Assembly: GCA_933207985.1 (NCBI GenBank)
Contig: OW240917.1
Span: 117,386,441-117,450,440, forward strand
Length of the DNA: 64,000 bases
DNA from: Pelobates cultripes
Taxonomy: Eukaryota; Chordata; Amphibia; Anura; Pelobatidae
Direction of reading: 5' to 3'
Below are positions 1 to 11,981 of the stretch, one piece after another (positions within the stretch are counted from its first letter, which is position 1; the number at the start of each line of letters is the position of its first letter). The notes beneath the pieces were generated by a model, which ran no database searches, was not told where the DNA came from, and saw only the letters and a list, made by a program, of their open reading frames with translations. The position numbers and the translations under genes were made by a program.

Positions 1-3000
1 TAGGAATATTTATACTGTAACTGTATTGTTACCCCATGTTTTGTTAACCCTATTTAAATGTATAATTAGGGGAGCCTATAAGCACTATTACTTACAAAGA
101 GGCTGTGCACACACTTGCCCAATGTTGGGTAATTAAACACATATGTCATGGAGAACTTGCATCCTTTGTCCCATTTAATAATATACCACTATATATACAT
201 GAACCTCAGCTGGGTGCTTTGGTAATAACTATCTAGAATATGGACACTGACCCAGCATCATATAGAGTAAGGAGTAGGATTTAGTTTTCAGCCTCTCCAT
301 AGCATTCAACATTTCTTTAGTATTTTTCAATTTAAGTAGAAAGAAGAACTACTTAGCCAATCTGCAAAAATATGGTCATTGTTTCTAAATCAAGATGCAC
401 AAACACCAAGCCAGCTCTATTTCAAGTCTTCTTGGAAGTAGTACCTATGTTGATGGAAACATGAACGCACATATCCCTTCTTATCAGATATCTGATCTTA
501 CTAATGTATTCTAGTTTTTGAAGTATTAGAAAAATATTGCATGAAACTAAGAAAATAATGGTTTGGTGGGATGGTATGCTTTTCTCAAATTGGGCTATAT
601 TTTTATAGACGCTCCTCAAGCAAAAAGTAACTAGTCCAATCCCTGGCTTTGTCCAGACCTAGCTTTAGACTAGGACATGCTTCTTCTCATACACTGTTAC
701 CAAGGCTGACATAAAAAATATTTGGGGCCCCTTACACAGCTCAAGGTCTGGGCCCCTGGGGCACACCCCAAGTTTGCCCAGAGGGCTGACCTCAAGTCTG
801 CCTGTACAGGGTCCGCCACTCCTTCCACGACCATTTCACAGACACTTAGAGCTGCAGCAGTGTGCGTATGTTGTGGGTATAATGAATGTGTTGAGGGAAT
901 ATAGTATATGTGTATAGAGATCTCCCAGTGTGTGTAGGAGATGTAGTGTCTGTGTATGTGTGTACTGGGTGCAGTGTGTGTGTCAGGGAGGAAGGGTGTG
1001 TGTACTGTGGATGCAGTGTGTGCATATAGTGAAGGGCTGGCCCATTGGTGCTGATATTTATAATTAATTACAAAATCTTATAGAAAACTTTAAAAAAGCC
1101 ATAACTCCCAAGTGTCATGTATCTTGTGGAGGTGGTGCAGGAGGAACTCACATGAAGCATTTATAAGGATGCACATACCCTATGCTAATTTCTCACTTTC
1201 ATCTCTCAACCAAACCCGTATCCTCCAGCATCAGGAGGATGGACCTCTACAGAAAGGGGGTCTGCCCAAATAATTGGAAGGTCAGCCTGGCCTGCCAAAT
1301 AAGGGTGAACAATGCAGATAGAATTCTTTGAAAACCCTGAGCTTGGCGCAAATGCTTTTGGGGACAGTTCCCTGATTTCTCCCAGCACTCACATGTCAAT
1401 TATTCTCCTTCCCTTCTTACTATCAAGCAGAAACTCATAGCATGCAGTCTGGACCAGAGAAAATGTAGATGTAGTGAGTGTAGAATTGAGGGGACATGCC
1501 GCACTGTGAGACAGACTGAAGCAACTAGAGTATTTGCATAATGCACAAGGTCAGGTTTACCTTAAAACAGAACTGTCACCATCAAGGGATTTTGCATAAT
1601 GTGTAAAGAAAGGACAGTGACCGCCACTGGGGAACTGGTGAATGAAGAGGCAAAGGTGAGTTTAACTTTTCTAAACCTGTCCCTTGCGAGCACCGTCAAC
1701 GTCTTCTGGCAAGTCCTTTTCAGATCCTCACACTTCAGCACCAGTAGGTGATGTAATTGCTGTACTCACACAGATTGACAAGAGTACAGCATTGAAGTCT
1801 ATGAAGGATCCCCGAGACCAAGGGATCCCCAGTAGATAGAGCCAATTTCCCTGCAGTTGTCACTGGTGATGACTGTGGGATTGACACTTTTTGATGGTGG
1901 TATCTCATCCCAGTGTCTAGAAATGTCAGGCATAGGAAAAATACTGAGACAAAGTGGTCCCTACTTTGTCTCATTGTGTCTTTTGACTGGCATAAAATTT
2001 CAGTGAAATTACAACACATTCAAGATGATGCAGTGTTTGTGTTTGTATAGTGCATGTAGTGTGTAAGTATAGTGTATGTAGTGTGTGTATTTGTGGGCTG
2101 TGATAGTGGCTGCGTTGTGGGGGAGAGAAGAGTAGTTTAATATTTTTTTTCTGTCTTTAATATTTATCCCCCTCCCTGCTCTTATCTCTGGCCAGGGGGG
2201 AAGGGGGGTAGACACTGAATTCCTAGGTGATCCAGTGGCTGTCTTTGATATGCCTTCCTGTGGCTGTATATATATGTAAACTTTTTTTTTTTGCTGTAAG
2301 GAGCTTGGGTCCCCCTGGTGGACTGGATTTCTTACAGCTGTATTGACTGCACCCCAATAATGGATGCCCTGCTGTTAACATATATTCATAGACACAATCA
2401 CACACTGTCAAGGACTTACCTTTCTTCACGTTGCTCCCGTATGACTGACACCATCATACCATGGTCCTTCTTGCTCTAAGGGAGCAAAAGCTTGTGGTTT
2501 GTTTACTCCCCACATTATATCAAACAAGTTTTTTCTCACATGAACTCCAAATAAAAAACTGCCTGTTATTAAGAAACCATTGTGTGTGCCCAGACAGATG
2601 TTTTTGTTCCAGTTTGATTGTTTGGGAGTTGGCCCTCCTAGTTTGGAGCACCCCGATGGGAGTATTTTCTTAGTGAGTGACTGCATTGCCTCTTACACTA
2701 GATCCGAAATGCCATCAGGTTCCACTTGCATATGAGAAGCAGCTAGCCCAGATAATCATGTTAGCCTTCTTTGGCCTTGTCAGTTAGACATCCATTTAGG
2801 ACAGAAACATAAGGATTACTTAGGAAGACCATAAGCAAGTGCAATGAAGAAAAAAACAAACATTGGGTGTGACAACATTGAGAATGGCAAAAACCGTAAT
2901 AGCTTTTTGCCACCCTAGGAAAGCTACATGGTGTTGCCCTCTATGTGCTGGCATGGTACTTGAGAGGCACACAAATTTCAAGCATATACAGATACACAAT

Positions 3001-6000
3001 GCACTCATTTTCAGCACACATCGCACACACACACGCACAGATTGTCAGTGTATACTACTCACAAACAGATTCTCAGCACACACACATATTCACTGGGCAC
3101 AGGTATCCATTGAAGACACTCTCTTTGCACACATAGACATACCATACCTGAATTTGGCAGGTCAGCCCATATCTGAATTTGGCAGGTCTACTATGATGCC
3201 ATCTCAGACATTCCTTAATGTCCAGTTTCTAGACACACATCCTCAATAAAACCAGAATGAGAACAATACTAAATGTGCTTGCTCTTTGTAAACCGTAGTC
3301 AGGGCATTGCGCCCATAATGAGAGCACATTGCACTCTGTTCATGGACTGGCATGGAATGGCCTTTACAGCTGCTACTAAACACCGATACCCCATGTTACT
3401 GGCATGACCCCTGATCCAGGGAAAGCTCCACAAGTTTTCTCCTTAACTATTCTTTGCACTGCATCTTACCCTCAAGATTTTCAGCAAGATTTACATAATG
3501 AAGAAGGACAGAGAATGCCACTCTACATTTGATATATTATGAACCTTTTACTCCCATGTTTATTCTACTAATAATATTTACTGTTTATTAATGGATTTTT
3601 GGATGATTGCATTTTTATCTGCAATAACGTCTAACTTAAAAACAAAATATGTTTATTCAAACCATTTCTTAAATCAGCAAGTGACATCAGTTTAAATATG
3701 GTCAACACGCTCGCCCTTAAGCATGCACTCCAGGCAGCTGCTCGATTTGTCTTCAGGTCATGCAGGCACTGTAGGCAGCATGAATCACAAACAGTGAAAA
3801 ATAGTAAGGCAATAATGTATTTTATAGAGTTTCCTTATATATAACCACCATTCTGAAATTGGCAAGATTGAAAATTCCGCTTGTCTGACACTAAACAAGT
3901 CAATAAATTACCATGTGTAATGCTCCTAAAAAGCAATAATCCCATGGATGAGTTGATCCAGATGAAATCAACCTCTTTTGTTAAGCACTTATACCTGCAC
4001 CACCAAAACTCTGCTCAAATAACACTGAATCTAGATGACGAATTTCAGGTCAGTTCCATCTGTTTATCATTAGACGGCCCACATGTTGGCTTGTCTGTTG
4101 GAGTTTGCAATTATATTTATCGCACTTTCTGCACCAGGATTAAGTTTGATAAAGTATCAACAGTTGGAATCCAAATATATAAATGCACTATGCCTAGTAA
4201 AAAAATACATAAATAAAAAATAAAAAAAAGTACATTGTTTGCAACATACATAAAATGCACATCAAAATGTAAGTGTATTTATAAAGCACTGCCAAACAAG
4301 GAGCCATATATGCAAGTCACAATTTGTTTGGCTGTCCAGTCTTTTCTGTACAATGTTTGTATGATGAATTAACTGAGTACACAGGTATGAGAAGTGGGAC
4401 TGAACATATTTATAGAATGTACTGCTTAACATTTTAAAATGAATATGAAATTATAAAGACATTGTTAATCTGAAAATCCTATTGTTTTTCTAATCCTAAA
4501 AAATACAAAGCATTTATTCTAGTTACATAGCATTTTGGAGAATGTAAAAGACCAGCATTTGTAAATGGCAAGAAGTAATGCTTTCACAGTGCCTGTAGTT
4601 GAGAAATCTGTGTTTAAGGGGGGACCTGATCTCTCAGGTGGCCTCCACACAGTGACTGAAGAGGGCTTATAGCCAAGATCCTGCAAGGTAAGTAAAGTTA
4701 GGGCTACCATAACCGAGTTAGGAAATCTAGAGCTAAAGTTTGGGGTAAATTAAGCTTTTGTGTACTAAAGGGGTAAAATTGTGAGATTAATGACGTTTAA
4801 GGTTACATGTAGTGTTAGATGTATATTTAGTGTTAGGGGTTACTGTTACTTTTAAGATTATGGTTAGAATTCAATTTGGAACCAAACCTTAACCCTAGAC
4901 TGTAGCCCAAGGTATCAGAGTAACCCTAATGTTACTTACAATGTGTAACTTAAGTATGTTTAGCCACTGTGCTGTGTGGGGTCTTAAAACATAACCATGT
5001 AAACAACTTGAGCATGCTACATGTACATATTGAAATGACAGTCATGGTATTTGCTGACATGGAAAATACCTATCCGAGGGGAAATATTGTACTATGTCAA
5101 GTGAATGAGAAAGTCCTGGAAATAAAGTTTGATGTTTAAAAAAAGAATAGAAATTAATCTGGTTTCATTTTCGAGTGCAAATTTGGTTATTGTCCCCATG
5201 TGCACATTTGTTAAGGAGGACTCGAAGTATACAAAAAAAGCCAAATTTCAATTAAATTGCTATAAAATCATGCATTTCTGAACAATCAGATTGCATTTGT
5301 TTATTCAGGAGAATACTCTGGAAATACTACACCCTACTGTTTAATATACTAACAAATAAATATCTGACCATATTGTGTTTAAGCAGTCAGTCAGCAGTCA
5401 ATCAACTAGTCAAATCAGTAACTGATTAATAAAAAAAAAATAATAACATACAAGTAAGCGGATGAGGGAATGAGCGGTGTGAGTATAATAGTACATGATA
5501 AAGACTTTCTAAGAAAAAATATAGCTAAAACAATTGTGATGTCTGGGGTGACCTGCGCATACGCAATCTCATAAAGGAAATATATTCACTATTATATAAC
5601 TAGCCATAAAGTCAGTGGAATATCCTTCAGTTGGTCTATTACTGAAAATAATGCCAAAAATTAAACATGATGATTATAAGTGGTGTAAAAGTCATCCTTG
5701 TGTCAAGTAGGACGTTTCTCTACTTATTCTACCTGAAATGAGACACCATGCTTCCAGATCTTGTTTATGTCATAGATAGGAGTTTCTATTATATGTTTCG
5801 TATGCTTCGTATTTAAATATCAAATACGAACATTTACTATTAGTACTGAGAACAGAATTTTAAGTCAGTAGTATAAAACTTAAAGTTCAAATTATGTAAT
5901 CTGTAAGATACTTCCATATAGAATGTGCAAAAAAGTTGAAAAAATCCACCTTGTCTTCTAGTTTGTAATATCTTTACTCCTTCTTCATTAAATAAACACA

Positions 6001-6666
6001 TCTCTTGTTGAATTGAGAAAACTACATACTTATAATGTCAGATAAAGAATTGTAAGATTTTTGCTTAACACTTCTGATAAGTTAATTTCCTATAACTTAT
6101 ACTTTTACAAGTAATCATTTTTTTAATTTGACATTTTAATGGGTTTGTTGGGCAAAGGTGTAATTAATAGCATCCCGTTTGCTTTAAAGTTGAGCTTTAA
6201 ATTATATATCACATAATTGTGTTTAAAGCTTCCTACTGACTCCTTAACTTGGTGGAAATAACAGCTGTGGTCTGAAATATATCTTTCTAGGGCAGCAAGA
6301 CTAATCTTTCACCTGGGCACAAAGTATGATGAAAAGGAAACAGTTGCTGTCACTTTCATGCCGCATGCAAAATTATTACGTCTGTTTCTCAAAATCATGG
6401 CACATATTTGATTTGCATCAAGTACGGTAAATGAATGAATAACTAATCATTGTGATTTCATTTTGAAGGTAAGGAATACACACTTTTGACTTTTTTGTAA
6501 GATGAATGACTGTAAACTGTCCTGTCTATATTTCGATCTTTCTAAATATTTTGACTGAGGGAACTTTTTGGAGATTACATGACAGAATATTCTTCAGAAT
6601 TATAGAATGAAGGAAAATTGTTAAATGAATTTCGGGCACCATCAAAAATTAAACACGCTACTTAAG
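1..6666. other. Unassigned AT-rich non-coding DNA
   Basis: No reading frame here resembles a known protein, and I see no clear transposon ends. Local features are a GT-rich stretch near 855-1025, a CA-rich stretch near 2995-3110, and a degenerate GTTAGG/GGTTA-like stretch near 4725-4910. The remainder looks like ordinary intergenic or intronic vertebrate DNA. Confidence 0.5.
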
Positions 6667-6685
6667 CTGTCTGTCTGTCTGTCTA

Positions 6686-6729
<44 letters not shown>

Positions 6730-6730
6730 C
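6667..6730. repeat. (CTGT)n/(CTAT)n compound microsatellite
   Basis: CTGT units pass into an uninterrupted run of CTAT units, read directly from the sequence. A poly-T run follows at about 6831-6852 and TTTA repeats near 6950-6970. Confidence 0.95.
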
Positions 6731-7692
6731 TTCTATATCTATCTGCCCCTCCATCTATGTATCTATCTAGTTTATGTCTGCAAACTTACAGAGTAATGCA
6801 ACAAATGTCTTCAATTAAATAGAAACCAAACTTTTTTTTTTTTTTTTTTTTAATTAAGTAAACCTATCAAGTGCCACTTAATTTATATTTTAATGATTTA
6901 GGAGACAGGGACATCACTGGTATTTAATACATATAATAATATATAATTTATTTATTTATTTATTTATTAGATTATTTTTAGTAAGTATTTAGGAGTATAA
7001 ACGCACAAGAATAATAATTTTTTTTTTAAATATCGCCAAACAACCAAGCTACTTTTTAAAAATTAGAAAGCCTAATAATTATTTAGATTTTGAATATGGT
7101 GTATGTGTGCACATACTGTACATTTATGATGAACCATTATCTGTGTGTACATTTTTGGACATAGATACCTATAAAATTAAAACATGTGCATTTATATGAT
7201 TTAAATTCTTCAACTAAATTTGTTTATCCTTTAGAAACAAAATTTGTGATAGCACATAATCAATATGAAATTCTTATAACATATAATAGGTATGACAAAA
7301 CAGACTAAAAAAATAATAACTCAATTTCCTAGTTTTTGGATATTTATAAAGACTCTGATGGGAACTTATAGACATACTGCTTCCCATTGACACCTTTAGA
7401 AAGTTAAATTAATGTCATATTCAGATAATATAGTCACACTATCAAGTTGTACTGTATAGGTCAATGGCTAAAGTCTATATAGTCTTCTTAGTGTGTTCAA
7501 AGTCATCAATACTATCTAACAGGTAGAACACAGCCATACCCTTACTTTATAAAAGGTTGTTGTAGACTGTAGGAAGTTGGAGGAGAGCTACCATCTCTCT
7601 GCTGACATGGAGCATTATATAACATTTGTCACTGGTATAGTAACAACCAAAATGCAGATTGTGGATCATAATATCAATCGGGAATACTTTAA

Positions 7693-8233
7693 AGGGACCC
7701 TATAGTCACCAGAGCAACTACAGCTTAGAGGAACACTATTGGGTCAGGAACACAAACATGTTTTCCTGACCCTATAGTGTTAACCCCATCATGTAGGTGG
7801 CTTGCCCCTCCTCAGCCCCCTTAAAAGTAAATAAAACTCCCCTTATTTCCAGCACTGTGTGGGTCAGCGGGCGCTAGCCCCGTACCCTTGGTGACATAAT
7901 CAGAATTGCAGATTTTTAGCCAATCCAATGCTTTCCCATAGGAAAAGCATTGGATTGGCTAAAATCAGCAAGGGGCAGGGCCAAACACCATTTTGGCCAA
8001 TCAGCACCTCCTCATAGAGAGGCATTGAATCTATGCATTTCTATGAGGAAAATTCAGCATCCCTATGCAGAACGTGGAGACGCTGAACGGCACTGCTGCC
8101 TACTTTGCAGCACTGAGCCAGGAAGCACTTCCAGTGGCCATCTAAGGAGTGGCCACTTGAAGGTGTCCCTAGGGGCAATGTTAACACTTTGTCACCTTTA
8201 ATGTAGTTGTTCTGGTGAGTATAGTAAGTCCCT
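7693..8233. mobile_element. MITE-like non-autonomous DNA element
   Basis: The ends form an imperfect inverted repeat: the left end begins AGGGACCCTATAGTCACCAG and the right end is its diverged reverse complement, finishing AGTCCCT. Two internal hairpins support a foldback element: 7732-7781, and about 7913-7969, where a CCAATCCAATGC arm is mirrored by GCATTGGATTGG. It has no coding capacity. The superfamily cannot be decided because I see no convincing target duplication. Confidence 0.6.
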
Positions 8234-8565
8234 GCAGGCTATTAGCTGTAAACACTGTCTTTTTTTGCCTTGTTAATAAAAAAAGAGGTATTTGTGGTAA
8301 GGATGAAAAAAAACAGCACGTTTTTAGAGATATGCTGTAATTTTTATACTGTCATTTGGTGTTTACCTTTAAATTTGACATACTTTCAATACTTGTATCC
8401 AACTTGTTGTTTGTTGGTTATTTTAATACATTTAATACATAAATTTCCTACTTAATACATAGGTTCTGTGTGCAAAATGTATGGGATGTTATTATCCTTC
8501 ATTTATTAAAATAAAAATAAAAAAAGGAAGGTATGTTTACTGGAATAGTCTTTTAATTATTTTCT

Positions 8566-8829
8566 TTTTAAATGTATAATTTTTTTATTGAATTTCAAAT
8601 ATTACAACAAGATAATATCATAGATAACAAACATGACAGACATGACCAGAAAAAAAAAAAGACTATACATGTATGAACTAACATGGTAACCATATTCATG
8701 GTCAAAAAAGACAAACAGCAACAAACAAATTCCTGCGAGGGGATGAGTGGGGAGGAGTAGAAAATGCCCATTTAAGATTAGAGAAAGGATTGAGGCACAA
8801 ACTATGCATCTGTTCATCAGGGGTCACGG
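8566..8829 (-). mobile_element. 5'-truncated LINE 3' fragment (L1-like)
   Basis: This non-coding fragment begins on the plus strand with a T-rich block, which is the A-rich 3' tail of a minus-strand LINE. It is flanked by near-identical 20-nt direct repeats at 8546-8565 and 8830-8849 (both start TAGTCTTTTAA, with about two differences). Those repeats look like a target-site duplication from target-primed reverse transcription. The family assignment to L1 is an inference from style only. Confidence 0.5.
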
Positions 8830-8849
8830 TAGTCTTTTAAATGTTTTCT

Positions 8850-10738
8850 GTAATTAATTGAGGATAATAAATACATATTATGCTTGATTATATAGTATAT
8901 TTGCAAAGTCACTGCACATTTCCATCCTATTAAAATAAAATGAAATACTATAACTTTAGTATGATATCTTTATTGGTACTAACATGCATCATCATAATTA
9001 TCTTAATGTTTCATAATTATATATTTCCGTTCTCAGGTTTAACTGCAGTGCTTTATTCTCAAACCTATAAAAAAAGGTTTCGACTTTTTTCTAGCTATAC
9101 AGAAGCACGTTGCAGCTTGTAAAAATGAATCACACAGAAGGGCATGCACAAACCATCCAATCTATAATTACATGCTGTCACTGATATCCTAGATCTTTTA
9201 TGAAGGAGTTTTTTGATGATAAAATGAGTCTACACAAGCATAAAATGTTTTGGCAACAAAACACCAAGGTTCCATATTCAGAGAGTCAAATTAGCAAATT
9301 ATAAACCTAAACACAACACATGGCATAAAAAAAAATCTAGATACTATTTTCCTTATATTCTCTTTTCATACCTTTACATTTCTCTAAAAGGGATATTCCA
9401 TACATCCACATGTGCTGGGGGTAATGAGTAGGTTACTAGGTTACAGTCGGGTCTAATAGGTGTGTATTTTTCTTTTTATTAATTATTTTTTGTTTTAATA
9501 AAAAAAAAAAATGTTTTGCTCTGTAAGACCACCATTTCTGCCATTTCCTCTCTGTCTGCTATTTTTGCTCAAGACATACTGCTGTATATGATGCTCTTAT
9601 GTTTTGCTATGTGAGTTGTAGTTCAGTTATCTTTCTACACTAGAAAACTGACAACTTAACTACATCTCCCAGAAACCCATGTTGGGCCCATAAAGCCCTA
9701 CTTGTGACATAAGCTCAACAGTGGTATTGGAATTTAAGTTAACATAACTCATTGAGTCATGGTTTGGTGAGTGCTTAGGGCAGTTCATACAAAGCTTGAA
9801 GATTTGCAGAAAGTGCAGTAGGGTCCAAGTCAGAGTCACTATTTTATTTGTTATTCTTTTTTGGTTTACTGTTCTATTTTAATGCATTGAAAAAAATATG
9901 GGTTAATTCCTTCCTGGAGTGTCCTTTTAACTGCAGAACCAAAATGGAAGAGTTGTTTGTAATGTTAAGTTCATTCAATAATTCAATAATTATTAAAAAC
10001 TACCTATTAATCTGACAATGAATCCAATTTATTAATCTCTGTATTCAAACCCATTTAGTTTTTATCTACATATAAGGGAATAGGTTCAATCAAGTGATGC
10101 ATTGCTCCAGCTACCAGACGACCATGTCTTATTATGCAATACATATGAAAGTGCTTCGTAAGATTTACATGTGAAAATTTGGGTAAAATATTTGAAAAAA
10201 TAGGAATTAACGTGACGATATGTATTGCGAGAGTTATGCATGTCCCTTTTCCTTTTCTTTTTCTGTTTACCTTATGTTTTTGTTTTGTGGTATGTTTACA
10301 CTGTGGCAATCAGTGTGAGATAAAAATAAAGAAAATGTTAATTCTAAAAAAGATTTACATGTGAATATACAGAATCGATACTTGGAATCTACCTCTAGAG
10401 TCCAAACTTCTACTAATACAAAACCTGTTGCCATTACAACTTTTATTCTCAGACGTTCCAGGCTTCTCCATCTCTCCAACATATTGGAACACACTTGTAC
10501 TCACATTCATCATAGCCCCTTCAAAACATTTCTTACGCTTGATGGAATAACATAGGTTGAATTCAGCTGAATACAGGAGGTTCAATTTTTTTCTTAAATT
10601 CTTTATTTTTGTTGTGAATAATGATACATGAAAATGGTAATTACAACATTTAGCAGCAAGATAATAATGTAATAATATACCATTCACATTGTATAGGGCT
10701 AATATCAAAATTAACATAATCTGACTTTCAGAAACAAA
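8850..10738. other. Unassigned AT-rich DNA
   Basis: No gene is recognised. A T-rich block near 10578-10620 could be the 3' tail of another minus-strand LINE fragment, but I found no matching target duplication. The remainder holds nothing I can name. Confidence 0.4.
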
Positions 10739-10779
10739 TAGACACATTTAATTCGTTTCATTCTGAATGTCAATTCGGA

Positions 10780-11060
10780 CAAATTTCGGGCAATTCCGAA
10801 TATCCGAATAGCTGAATTGGCGAATTTCAAAGTGCCGAGGTGCAGAATTTCGGAAGTGCCAAACCAAACCGAACTGCCAAAGTCCCAAAGCGCCGAATGT
10901 CCGAATAGCCGAAGTGATGAATTTCGGATTTTGGATTTGCTGAACCGAACTGCCGAAGTCCCGAAGCGTTGAATGTCCGAATAACCGCAGTGCGGAGTTT
11001 CGGATTTGCCGAATAGCCAAATTACTGAAGCACAGAATTGCCGAAGTACTAATATACCCA
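10780..11060. repeat. CCGAA-based short tandem repeats, left arm
   Basis: Irregular tandem short units of the type CCGAAGTGCCGAA and CCGAATAGCCGAA. The same kind of block recurs at about 17195-17420 on the other side of the element, so it is part of its subterminal region and not an independent satellite. Confidence 0.7.
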
Positions 11061-11409
11061 GTGGAAGAATGATGAAACACTGTATACCATTTTAATAAAA
11101 AGTATACACACATTTGCAACACTTACAACAATCAAGTAACACGTTCATATAAAATGTAAGTTACTTAGCCAGTCAATGGATGGGAATGAGTAAGTAGATA
11201 ACTCCTTAATTCCCGCAGTATTAAGGAGCTAGCTACCAAAAAGGCTGAAAGACCTAAGTTACTTAGTATTAGTAAATTCTGCCTGTGGCTGCTCACTGTT
11301 AAAAAAATAACCCCAAGTGTCCCCCCACCCGAGTCCCCACCCATGCTGCGTGAGAGGGGGATTTGAAACCTATTGCCCCCCGGCCCACACCCCTGAGCAG
11401 CGGGTGGGG

Positions 11410-11981
11410 TGTCAGGATCGTGACAGGGATCCAACACGCAGAATACAAACAGGGGATAGGTACGTATACCGGACCTTAGAATGGCCGGACTAACGTAAGG
11501 AGAAAGCAAAAGAATAGTCAGAGACAAGCCGAGGTCGAGGGAACGAGAGATCAGGTAAGCGAGAGACAAGCCGAGTCAAAAGGACAAGAGAGGAAAGCAG
11601 GGTCAAAATACAAGCCGAGTCAGGAACCAAAAGACAATAGAGGTAATTGCACTGAGTGACCAGACTAGCTAGAACCACGACAGGGCAATGAATCATTCCA
11701 CAGAACCCTTTTTTATACCTTGGCTCTTTAACTGTTGGCTCCGCCCCCAACGGGTCCTGATTGGTTGTTCGGCACTTGGTTGCCGTGATTGACGGGTCGG
11801 AACGTGATTGCCGTCATGACGTCGGCTACTGAGCGCCGCGTCATAAAAGGAGGCGGAGCTATCGCGGCCGGCGTGTAAACGACCGGGAGGAGTGCAAGGA
11901 TCGGGTGAGTCAGCCCCCCTGGGAGGATGGACGTCTAGGTGTCTAACCTCCTCCGAGGTAGACACCAAAGGTACCCTGACA
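11410..11981 (-). repeat. 3' LTR of the gypsy element
   Basis: 572 bp, identical to the 5' LTR. Its U3 portion is read through by the pol frame, which stops at 11693. The TATA box copy lies at 11709-11717, inside pol codons. Confidence 0.97.
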
